Assembly (NCBI RefSeq): GCF_020497125.1
Contig: NC_059077.1
Span: 34,237,340 to 34,301,339 of the forward strand
DNA length: 64,000 nt
Direction: 5' to 3'
DNA from: Mauremys mutica
Lineage: Eukaryota; Chordata; Testudines; Geoemydidae
Shown here: positions 23,981 to 35,900 of the stretch, one piece after another
Position numbering within the stretch: the stretch's first letter is position 1
Layout of the letters: every line of letters starts with the position of its first letter
Position numbers and translations under genes: made by a program
Notes under the pieces: model-generated
Told to the model about the DNA's origin: nothing
The model's input: only the letters and a program-made list of their open reading frames with translations
Database searches by the model: none

Positions 23981-26900
23981 TGAAGCCATGCCTCTGTTAG
24001 GTTCATTCTTACCTCACTTCAGGAATTTACATGCTTTGTATGTAATGGAGTTAGTTATTTGAAGGTGAAAAATATTTTGAGTTATTGAAAATGATTTCTT
24101 TAATATTGCTGTGCTTGATATACAAAATATTGCACACAGCTTTTGAATTTAATTTTGTCTGTTTAGATAACAATACTTTGTTCTGATATAAGAAGCGCCA
24201 AATAATTCATGAAGAATAGTTTACATTTGATTTAAGTGCTTGTTCACATCCATTCCACATTAGGTGTGCGCGCACCATGTGCACGAGCGTCGGAATTTTT
24301 TTCCCTTAGCGGCTCCCGGCGGGCTGGCAGGGCCCCCGCCAGAGTGGCGCCACTGCGCTGTGTATATATGCCCCTGCTGGCCTGACCCCCACCAGTTCCT
24401 TCTTACCATCTGTGGTGGCGTTGGAACAACCTCTTGCTCTCAGCCTTAAGAGTTGCATAGCTGTTATCAGTTACCAGTTAGTTAGCATTTCATTGTTGTT
24501 GGACACTTAATAGATTAGGTGCTTGGAGGATTCCAGCACTGCCCTGGGCTGTGGGGCATGCCGCAAGCCCAAGAATTTAAGGCCGCATGTGCCACAAGCC
24601 TATGTCGGTTAGTGACCCCCACGACTCCTGTCTACGTTGCCTGGGGGAAGCTCACCAGAGAAGTGTAAGATTTGCAAGGCCTTTAAGCCGAGAACAAAGA
24701 AAGAGAGACTTTTGTTTAAAGCAGTTGTTGATGGAGGCCGTGCTGCAGCCGTTGGGCTTGGAATGCCCGACGCCAGCCCCAGCCTCCTCGGTGCGGAGTG
24801 CCCTGGAGTCGTCAAGAGACCCGGTACCAGCCAAGCACCACAAGCCGTCGGCCTCAAGAAGCCAAAGTAGGCCCTGGCACCGCTCATCCTCCCCGGTGCG
24901 GCCCAAGGCAAAACCAAAAGAGGGGCACGGACGCTCCCCGCAAAGGAGACTGGCGCAATATCATGCCTCAGGTACCAGGAAGAGCGGGATGGACACTGCA
25001 CTGACTTCAGCACCGGTGGCACAGGCGCCACAAGTTCAACCGAGTCCAGCCATAAGTGAACTCTGCAGATGAAGGGCTTGAGGGCGTAATAGATCAGCCC
25101 TCCACGCCTGACACCTTTGAGGCTGCAAAAGACCTCATCGGATTGTTGGCAGCAAGCCCGCTCCCGGCCAGGGAGAAGCCTTCAGCACTCGGACCCAGGG
25201 TGCCATCGAAGGGAAAGCCGGCAGTGGTGCGCCCTTTGAGGACACTGTCTTGGTCGAGCTCTGAGTCTGGACTCCCAGTTACCCTTGACTCAGAGGGAAG
25301 TCTCGGTACTGGAGGCGAGTCAATGCATGGGGGTAGTGCAGGACACATGGCGCTCCCCGGTGCCCCCCTGAGACCGGCACCGAGAGGAGACGAGCCGGGA
25401 GTCACCGAGGGCTCCCAGAAGGCACTGGTCCCGGTCCCAGTCCAGAGAGCAGTGGTAACGGTCCCGCTCCTGATCAGCAAGAAGCCGATCGTCAACCTCT
25501 CGCAGGCACAGATTGATGGCACCGCCGTGGCCCTTGCACACATGTGGCCAAGCATGCCAGACTGAGACTCAGGACTCAGCAGGCTTGGCTTGCCCGTGTA
25601 TACCGCCCGGGCAGGGACCCCCTAGACTTGATAGTGACAGCCCCGGGGGACGTGCTGTACTCCCTGATGTGGTGACAGTCCCAGACTGTGGTTTGCGAAG
25701 GCATCCTCTTTGCTGCACAACAGCTAGACTTAACGCTGGTAACAGATGCGCCAGGCCTCGGATGGGGGGCTCACCTGGGGGACCCCAGGACTCAGGGCAT
25801 GTGGTCAGGGGCGGAGCAATCGCTCCATATCAACGTGAAGGAGTTCAGGGTGGTTTGTTTAGCATGCCAGACCTTTCACGTCACTCTGAGTGGTCACAGC
25901 ATGACCATATTCTGACAGACAACACAACCGCCATGTTTTACATAAAGCAGGGCGGAGCCCATTCCTCCCCGCTCTGCCATGAGGCTCTCCTTCTCTGGAA
26001 CTTCTGCTTAGCCCATGCCATTCACCTCAAGGCGGTGAATCTCCCGGGGGAGCAAAACGAGCTGGCGGACCACCTCAGCAGGTCCTACTGCATGCACGAG
26101 TGGACGCTCAGAGTGGATGTCATGCTTTCGCTCTTCCGAAAGTGGGGGTTTCCCTGGGTGGACCTGTTCGTTACCAAGAGCAACGCCCAGTGCTCGCAAT
26201 TCTGCTCGTTCCGGGGTCGCAGCCCAGGCTCAATAGCCGACGCATTTGCAATCCCGTGGGGAAGGGAATTGAAATATGCCTTTCCCCCGATCCCTCTGGT
26301 GCACAAAGTATTGCTTAAGGTGCACAGGGACAGGGCGTTGATCATTCTCATCGCCCCAGCCTGGGCCCACCAGCACTGGTTCACCATGCTCCTGGAGCTG
26401 TCAGTGGAGGTTCCGGTAACCCTACCCCTACACCAGAACCTCATTACGCAGGACGGAGGCCGGCTTCTCCACCCCAACCTGCAATCGCTGTATCTGACGG
26501 CATGGAAGCGGTGTCGTTAAATGCTTTGGAGAGCCAGCGCTCCCTTCCTGTGCAGCAGGTTCTTCTTGGTAGTAGGACGCCCTCTACCAGAGCGACCTAC
26601 TTGGACAAGTGGAAGAGGTTCTTGTGCTGGTGCAGGCCACAACAGGTGCAGTGCCAGCCATTCTAGAATACCTACTGCACCTCAAGCAGCAAGGGCTGGC
26701 CCCGTCCTTGATTAAGGTGCAACTGGCGGCTATCTCCGCCTTCCACCCAGGGTTTTCAAGTAGCTCGGTTTTCTCCCACCCAATGGTGAGGTGTTTCCTC
26801 AAAGGTCTGGAAAGGGTGTTCCCTTACTCACGCCTCCCAGTCCCTCCATAGAATCTCAACTTAGTCCTTTCTAAGCTCATGGGCCCCCCATTCAAGCCCC

Positions 26901-29900
26901 TGACTACCTGCTCCCTTCTCCAACTTCCCTGGAAAGTGGCATTCCTGGTGGCCATCACCTCGGCCAGAAAGGTATCTCAGCTGAGGGCTTTCACCTCGGA
27001 GCCACCATACACTGTATTTCACAAGGACAAGGTGCAGCTCCGCTCATACCCTAAGTTCCTCCCAAAGGTGGTCTCACAATTCCATCTGGGCCAAGACATT
27101 TGTCTGCCAGTGTTTTTCCCCAACCCCATGCGGACCTGAGTCACCGCAGCTTGCACACCCTAGTTGCCAATGCCCAGCGGACATTCTATTTGGAGCACAC
27201 CAAGCCCTTTCGTAAATCCACACAGCTGTTCGTGGCTGTAGCTGAGAGGATGCGAGGTCTTCCGGTGTCGGCGCAGCGAATCTCGTCGTGGATTACGGAC
27301 TGCATTCGGGTGTGTTATGACCTCGCTGGTGTCCAGCTCCGGCGGTCATGGCCCACTTGACCAGAGCACAGGCAGTTTCTGCGGCCTTCCTGGCACAGGT
27401 CCCGATCCAGGAGATCAGCAGGGCGGCCATCTGGTCATCGGTGCACATCTTTATGACTCACTATGCGGTCAACCAGCAGACATGGGAGGGCGCGGCATTT
27501 GGCAGGGTGGTCCTCCGATCAATTGTTTCATGACTCCTACCCTCCTCCAAAGGTAAGCTTGTGATTCACCTAATGTGGAATGGATGTGAACAAGCACTTG
27601 AAGAGAGAATGATTACTTACCTTTTCATAACTGTTGTTCTTAGAGATGTGTTCACGTCCATTTCGCCTCCTACCCCTCTGTCGGAGTCAGAGCAAGAAGG
27701 AACTGGAGGGGGTTGGATCAGCGGGGGTATATATGCACGGCGCAGTGGCGCCACTCTGGTGGGGGCCCCGCTGGGAGCTGTTAAGGGGAAAAGTTTCTCA
27801 CGCTCATGCATGCGGCGCATGCACACCTAATGTGGAATGGACGTGAACAACACATCTCAAAGAACAACACTTACGAAAAGGTAAGTAACTGTTCTTTTTC
27901 AACAAGAAAATAGTTTTTGTACTGTCTTATAGAATGACCGTGTGTGTTTTTATTCATGTTACTTTTTCTGAATAAGCAGATGTTAGTTGATGATGATGGT
28001 TTCATTTTTCGTTTAGCCTGCACAGTGGAAAAGCCAAACAAAAGAGAATAAACTTGGGACTCCATTCCCTCATGAGTCTTCATATGGTATTGGCAACTTT
28101 AATGCTTTCAAATCAGCTGCCAAGGCTTTTAGTGTATCACAGAATTCCGTGAAAGAGGTATAGTGGCTTTTTTTTGCATCAGATCCCTTTAAAATTTCGA
28201 GGTATTAATCTGAGTAACCTGCTATATACTGTAAGTGAAGACTATTCTATGCAGTGTTGTAGCCATTTTGGTCCCAGGGTATTAAAGGCAAGATGGGTGA
28301 GGTAATATCTTTTACTGGACTAACTTCTGGTGGTGAGAGACAAGCTTTTGAGTTTACACAGAGCTTTGTGTCAGATTTGTCCGGACTGTCTTCAGACCTG
28401 AAGAAGAGCTCTGTTTAAGCTTTAAAACTTGTCTCTCTCACAAGCAAAAGTTAGGCCAGTAAAAGATTTAATCTGAGATAAGTATTTACATATTTAATAT
28501 TTAAACTTTACCAGTGTTGTATACCTCAAGCATTGGCAATACCTGCCAACCTGTTTTGTGGGTTTGGAAGGGGAGAGGTGGATGGTTTAGAAGATGTTAT
28601 GTCTGAGAATGTTGAATATAAAAATTGCTGATGGTGTGATACAATTCCCAAAGTACCGCCTTTGAGGCAATACTCGAATACCTTCCAAATCTGACTTTTC
28701 AGTGGGTGCACACAGAATACATCCACTACCCATGGGTAGTGGGGAATTTGAATAAACTCCCCTCTTTATTATGTAAGCATACTAAGTCAGTTCTGGACTC
28801 TAGATGCAGGTGAAACTATAGCAGGTCTAAATTTTTAATTCTTGATCAGTAAAAGGAACTTTTGTCTTGTGTCCTATCCAGTAAATTTGTCTTTAACTTG
28901 CCAATTTTTCAGTGTTCTTACTTTTCCCCCCCCCGCATTAGTGTAATCGGTCAAATTCTTCATCCCCTGTTGACAAACTTAATCAGCCTCGATTAACAAA
29001 ATTGACAAGAATGCGCACTGATAAGAAGAGTGAATTCTTAAAGGCATTGAAACAGGATAGAGTTGAAGAGGAACATGAAGATGAGAATCATGTTGGGGAA
29101 GAGAAGGTACTTCGGTTCACCAGCTGTTGCAGATATAGTTGTAATACATCTCAAACCACACATTGTTTTATTTGGTTGTAACAAGACTATGTTTCACTTT
29201 CCCTGAACACTTACGACTGCAAAAAATAACTTGCCATGACAGAATTTCTAGAAATATAAAGTGTAAAACAGTAATGAGGTCAGGATCCCAGGCCTATTTA
29301 ATATTAGGGAAAGATGAATTATCTTTTAATGTCCCTATCTGCTCAGGTATTGAACCACTGTCATAAGAACATAAGAACGGCCATACTGGGTCAGACCAAA
29401 GGTCCATCAAGCCCAGTATCCTGTCCTCTGACAGTGGCCAATGCCAGGTGCCCCAAAGAGAATGAAACAAACAGGTTATCATCAAGTGATCCATGCTCCG
29501 TCACCCAATCCCACTGATTAAGGAGTCTGGTAAATTGGTTGCAAAAGGGACTGTTCGTAGTGGGCTCAGAGAAGTGGCTTAAAAGTTACTGAGTAGCAGA
29601 GACAGGTGGGGAAGAACGTGGCCTGCATACTCTCCTGATAAGCAGCAGGGGAAAGACTTCTTCTAGGCCGGTACTGGACTATGGTTCAGGCAAAAGGAAG
29701 CAATGCCATTTCTGAGGCTGGTGTTTTGCTTTGTGCCTGAGCTCGTGGGTTCCAATATGTTGGTTAGGAAGTGGAGAATTCTTCAGGATAGGAGTGGGAG
29801 TGGGTTTGGCAACTGAGATTTGAGGTGGATGAGGCCAGACATGCCTGTTGATTGCTGCAGATCTCCTCTGAGAGACTGATTTGGAGATTGTTGGTGAAGG

Positions 29901-32900
29901 AAAGAGGGAAAGCTGCCCTGTTCTGATGTTTGCTTTTTAATTAAAAAAATCACAGCACCTGTAAATTTATACAGTACTTCAAAACTGGAGTAATTAAATC
30001 AGGCTTTTCCACTCTTGTGACAGACAGCTTTGGTAGGGGGAGTCTTGGTTTGGTGTTTAAGCCCCAGTATAATATGTCCCATAAAAGTCCCAGTATAATA
30101 TGTCCCATCCCTTAAATTTGGGATGCTGTTGTTTCAAATAGTTCCCAACTGATATTTGGCCATATCTCAAGCATAAGCAGTTTTTGTTGGTAGTTTCAAC
30201 AGAGATTGAAGACTGAATAAACATGTGTTCTGAGTTACCCTCCCTTACCTATAGAAATGATTCATCCAGGGCAGGTTTGAAAGACACTGGCAGAGTGGAG
30301 AGGAAGGGGAGCTTGCATTGTTGTTGCCTCCCGTGGTACCTGATCTGTGGCTGAACTCTAGGTACTACTTTGAGTGCTGATCCATATTTGTATTCCACTG
30401 TGAGTATACATAAGCTCCATGTGCCTAAACCGGAAAATTCTTGCTAGCAGTGAGTGTTGGGCTGAGCCTGCACCCCTGCTCTCCTTGTGTCCCACAGAAG
30501 GCATAAGGGGCATGGTGGATGGACTGTCTCTCTCTAGTTCCTTCTTACTGCCACGTGACCAGAGTCTATTGTCCGGAGCTGATCCTTTGTCGTCTTCCTA
30601 TAAATATTCAGTTATATTTGTTTTTTTAGTTTTCTGATCGTTCCCTGGTTACTTAGTTAGAATCCCCACCCCAGGGAACCATCTGTTTCCCGGCATGTGA
30701 CTTAAATTATGTCCAGAATACCGAGCTTCAAAAACTGCATCTCCTGCTGTGACTCACTTTGGGTCAGCGACAACCACCAGACTGCTTCTACCTTGGAGAA
30801 GCTCATATCTCTACTGAGCGCAGTACCAGCTGCTTTTTTCCCAGCTGAATGTGGCAGGCACGAGAACTTCAGTTTCAGAAGCACATTGTGGAGCATGCAA
30901 TGAGGCCCCAGTCAGACTTGTGCAAGGGAGACCCACTGTTCTTTGGCCAGAGTCATTGGGGAGCATGCTGCCTAGCACTGTCTGACTTCAGAGCAGAAAG
31001 GGTCAGAGGAAAAGACCTTTGTGTGGGCCCTGTCATGAGAATAAAGAGCACTCTCTCAAACTTAAAAGCAGATCCCCCTCTTAGACCTTCTAGGACAGAG
31101 GTGGATGAACTATGGCCCGCGGGCCACATCTTGCCCGTGGGACCCTCCTGCCCGGCCTCTGAGCTTCTGGCCTGGGAGGCTTGCCCTTGGCCCTTCCCCT
31201 GCTGTTCCCCCTCCCCCGCGGCCTCAGCTCGTTCCGCTGCCTACGCAGTGCTCTGGGCGGCGGGGCTGCAAGTACCTGGAGCAGCGCAGCTTCAGAGCCG
31301 GGGCCTGACCCGGTGTTCTGTGCTGCGTGGTGGCATGGCTGCCTGTCCTGGTGCTCTGGGCAGCGCGGCTGTAGTGCCGCCAGCCACTGGTGCTCCAGGC
31401 AGTGCGGTAAGGGGTCAGGGAGTGGGGGCAGGGGAGTTTGGGGTGGTGGTCAGGGGGCGGGGGTGTGGATAGGGGTTAGGGCAATCAGAGGGCAGGAAAC
31501 AGGTGTTGAATGGTGGCAGGGGTCCCCAGGGGGCAGTCAGGAAGGTGGGGGGTTGTATGGGGCGGCGGGGGACAGTCGGGCAGAGGGTCGGGGGGGGTCA
31601 GGAATGAGAGGAGGGATTGGATGGGGCGGTGGGGTGCAGTCAGGGGCAGGGGTCCCGGGAGCAGTCAGGGATTAGGGGTGGTTGGATGGGGCAGGGGTCC
31701 TGGGCAGTCAGGAATGAGAGGAGGGGTTGGATGGGTGTCGGGGGGCAGTCAGGGGCGGGGGTTCTGGGAGCTGTCATAGACTGTCGGGGGGGGCGAGAAG
31801 CAGGAGAGGTTGGATAGGGGGCAGGGCCGGGCCACGCCTGGCTGTTTGGGGAGGTGCATCTTCTGCTAACCGGCCCTCCGTACAATTTTGGAAACCCGAT
31901 GTGGCCCTCAGGCCAGAAAGTTTCTCCACCCCTGTTCTAGGAGGGGAAATCCATCCCCAGCCCTTTCCAAGTTGTGGCCAAGTGTGCCCAAGCCACAAGA
32001 ATCTACGACCTCCTCTTCTCCCCAAGCCTTATGGGCAGATCAGAAGGCACATGGGGCAAGGGTCCTTCGGTACCAGCCTCTGCACCAACTACAGCACCAA
32101 CTGTAGTACCAATTAAAACGACACTGGGACTCAAAAGTACTGGGAACTGCTGGTACTGTCAAAAACAATCAGGTTGGCGACTTGTTTACCAGCAATACCA
32201 TCAGAGCCCCATAAGGAACTACCATTGACACCTACTCTGATGGTACAGGCGCAGACCGGGTAAGGGGGATGCAACTGAGAAAGTTTGGGGACTACTGCTG
32301 TACAAGGCAACAGGCAGCCTCAGTAGCATCACTTCAAGAGGTGTTCCTGCTTGATATTTGCCGGGCAGCTGTGTGTAGTTTCATCCATACATTCACGAGA
32401 CATGCATAATTTAGCACAGCAGTTCCACATGCAGCTATACTAGCATTCTCACACCCTCCTCCTCTGAGTACTGTTTGTCAGTTACCCACAGTGGAATACG
32501 CATAGGGACCAGCACTTGAAGAAAGGGAAGTTTATTTACCTTATTGTAATGCATTCTTCAAGAGCTGTGGTCCCTGTCCCCATCCCTTCCCCTCTGTGTT
32601 GGATCATGAGATTCATGGTAGAGAAGGAACTGGATATGCAGTCAATCCACATCATGTGGAACAGGAGGCGAGCTGAGTCACAGGCATCAACCAACGGACC
32701 CTGATTGCAAGAAATCTTCAGTCTCAGGTTTGTGGATTGCATACCTACCCATTGTGGAATCCAGACAGGCACCACACATCTCAAAGAAGTGTAGTTACAA
32801 TAAGGTAACTAACTTCCCTTTTCCCCTGCTGCGGGCAATCCACTACCTCTAATTTTAAATATATTTAGAAGTATGAACAAAGATATTTTGTGAATTGATG

Positions 32901-35900
32901 GTGAGTTTCGCCATTTAAAGCTAATTTCAAATGTTACACAATCCCAGAAAAATGGCAGTTTGTCAGAGTAGTACTTTGTGGATAATGTCTCCTTTGGATT
33001 GTATATAATGTATATTTAATGCACTTTTTTAACAGGATGACTCATTTAATTTGCATAACAGCAACAATTCTCATCATGAGAGGGACATAAACAGAAACTT
33101 TGAAAATGAAATTCCTCAGGAGAATGGAAATGCTTCAGTGATTTCTCAACAGATCATTCGGTCTTCAACTTTCCCTCAGACAGATGTCCTTTCAAGTTCA
33201 CTTGAGGCAGAGCATAGGTATGTACTTTATATCGATGCTTGTGGTGGCTGTTGAGCATCTTTTCCTGAATTCATGTCCCTGCCAAATTCATGGTCCATTT
33301 TGGTCAATGTCACAGTCATAAGATTTTAAAAATAATAAATTTCATGATTTCATCTATTTAAATCTGAAATTTCATGGTGGTGTAATTGTAGAGATCCGGA
33401 TCCAAAAACGAGTTGTGTGTGGGAGGAGGGAGGTTGCAAGGTTGTTGTAGGGGGTAGATTGCAGTATTGTTACCTTACCTCTGTGCTGCTGCTGGTGGTG
33501 GTGCTGCCTTCAAACAGAGCTGGGCAGCTGGAGAGTGGCGGCTGCTGACCGGGAACCCATCTTTGAAGGCAGAGGCACCGCAGCAGCAGTTCAGACGTAA
33601 GGGTGGCATGGTATGGTATTGCCATCCTTACTTCCTCACTGCTACTGGTGGGGTGCTGCCTTCAGAGCTTTGAAGGCAACGCAGCAGTAAGGGTGGAAAT
33701 ACCGCAACCCCCCCTAAAATAACTTTGCGATCCCCTGCCACTCCCTTTTGGGTCAGGACCCCCAATTTGAAAAATGCTGGTCTCCCCTGTGAAATCTGTT
33801 TACTATATGGTAAAAGCACACACAAGACCAGATTTCACTGTTTGTGATGCGTTTTTCAAGGACGTGAATTTGGTAGGGTCCTATTCATGACTGATATAAA
33901 CTTAAGTAACTTAAATATATGGATAAAACTAATGCTCTGATATTGAGTTCATAGTTAATTGGTTTAAAATATAACTTCTCTTGGGTTGTACTTCTAAAAA
34001 CCTAATTGTTTGACTTTTTAATGTTTGGACAGAGCCCTATGGACTAGGTTTCATTTGCGGGTGGGGTGGGGTGAGGGGGTGATCCTTCTCATTGTTTCCC
34101 TTCAAGGAACAATTCTTGTATGCCACCTTCTCTAACACAGTGATCCCATAAGGTATTAAAAGTTGGGGCAGGGTAAAGCCTCTGAGTGATACAAGCAGAC
34201 CCAACGTGAGTTCATTAGTCCTTGTAGATCTATAACGTTTTCCAGAACTGGAAAACTACGCTTTGGTTATCCTGTTATAAAGCTGTATGTTCCACCATCT
34301 GGTAATGTTACTAGCTCAAGCATGGAATCTGAATTTGGTCTTAACAAATTAGTGCATCTGCTATTTTGAGCCCATCGACAGTTGTCCCAGATATCTTAAA
34401 TCTCCTTGCTAATGGCAATAGTTTAATGAGCTTCAGGTCCTTATTGCTAACACATTGTCTGTTTTAAGACGGACTGTACACCAGCATTCTAACTTTCTGC
34501 CTGTGGTCCAGCTTCCATCTCTCTCTTGGTCTTTTGCTTCTAGTCTGTTTGTTTTTCTTTGTTGCCATACTTCTGGAGAGAAACTGGGAGCTAAATAAAC
34601 CCTCAGTTCATTTTTAGACTGATAGAGCATTCTTGTCAGCCCTAGAAAATAAATCAAATGGTTTATTCTGTGAGTGGTCAGAAACAAGGATGCTGTCTGT
34701 TATGTAAACATTATGTCCTTGCCTCCTCACTCAGGATGGTATGAGACTTGGTGGTGGTCTGTCATTGTTTAAAGTAGATTTTTATGGGTATTTCTTCAAT
34801 GGGCCTCCTAGTTAGCAGTTTCTTTGCATGTGTAAATCCGGTAGTGACATGCCTAACTACACACTTGGCATGTGCAAGTATCAGGTGTTGTGGACACATT
34901 TTTTGAAATCTGTTGAAAGCTTCACCTTTAGCATTTAGGCATGTTTGGTTAATTCCCAAAGTTACAAATATAGGCATTTACTGAAGAATCAGAATAACTC
35001 TGAAGGACAAGCTCATGTTTCAACCTGTGTGCATAGGTGAAATAAAATAAAAGCAACAAACTTCCACTGTGTCAAAAACATAATGAAGTATGTATCTTTT
35101 GCAACTGGTTATTGTTGATTGCTCTCAAATTCTGAAGACACGTATCTATTTAAGCAATGTTCTAAAAGCAGAATTTTGAATGTTTGATATAAATGTCACA
35201 ATATTCTCTCTCTCTCTCTTTTTTTTTTTTAAAAGGTTGTTAAAGGAGATGGGTTGGCAGGAAGACAGTGAAAATGATGAAACCTGTGCTCCACTAACAG
35301 AGGATGAGATGAGGGAATTCCAAGTCATTAGTGAACAGGTGATACTTACTAAAAACTACCAAGCATTACATTTTCTATTTGTTTACACTTTGTGTTTCCA
35401 AAAACACAATTGAGGGATTGTCAAAACTGGATTGTGACATTGAGTGAACTGGGTAGCTCAAGATGACTCTGGAACAGGTACATATTATAAATATATTGTG
35501 TTCTGCAATATGAAGGGAAGTTCAGAAATCTGGATGGCTTTACAGGTGCACTAGTGTTGTCCCATATTGGCCCCAGGCTATTAGAAAGAGAAGGTGGATG
35601 AGATAATCTTTTATGCACAAACGTCTGTTGGTGAGAGACATAAGCTCGCTCTCTCTTCTCCCCCCCCCTCCCCCCCCCCCCCCCCCCCCCCCCCCAAGAA
35701 ATTGGTCCAATTAAAGATATGATCTCACCCACCTTGTGTCTCTTATAGGGTTTTGGCACTTAACATCTCCTCTCCTCCTCCTCTTCTCCCCCCCCCCTTG
35801 AATCTAGTAGTGTATTGGCATTTAACCTGCAAAAATGATCAGCAGATATCTGCAGATTTGCAGGGCTCTAAAAATCCTCCCCTCCTGCCTTTAAAAGGCT

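Larger units (their letters stand above)
24234..27900 (+). mobile_element. DIRS retrotransposon with inverted ends and internal complementary region
   Basis: The left end AAGTGCTTGTTCACATCCAT and the right end near GGACGTGAACAACACATCTC belong to inverted terminal repeats that share a TATATATGC-containing core and the GTGGCGCCACT palindrome. An internal region at 27567-27664 is complementary to the outer ends of both termini, the hallmark of DIRS-like elements that pass through a circular intermediate. The order inside is gag-like protein, RNase H, tyrosine recombinase. Most of the reverse transcriptase is missing and several frameshifts are present, so it is non-autonomous. Confidence 0.9.
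30369..32822 (+). mobile_element. Second DIRS element, internally deleted, carrying a hAT
   Basis: The left end TTTGAGTGCTGATCCATATT is matched in inverse by the internal region (GGGACCAGCACTTGAAG at about 32506-32523). The right end ACACATCTCAAAGAAGTGTA with AATAAGGTAACTAACTTCCC is matched by CTTATTGTAATGCATTCTTC inside. It keeps a gag-like start (frame 30709, [16 protein letters not shown]), a few gag residues after the hAT, and a tyrosine-recombinase tail fragment (about 32341-32405). RT, RNase H and most recombinase are missing. Confidence 0.82.

Noticed and set aside
31181..31675. 164-codon frame, Gly/Trp-rich
   Set aside because: Falls inside the hAT minisatellite; repeated translation of a G-rich array.
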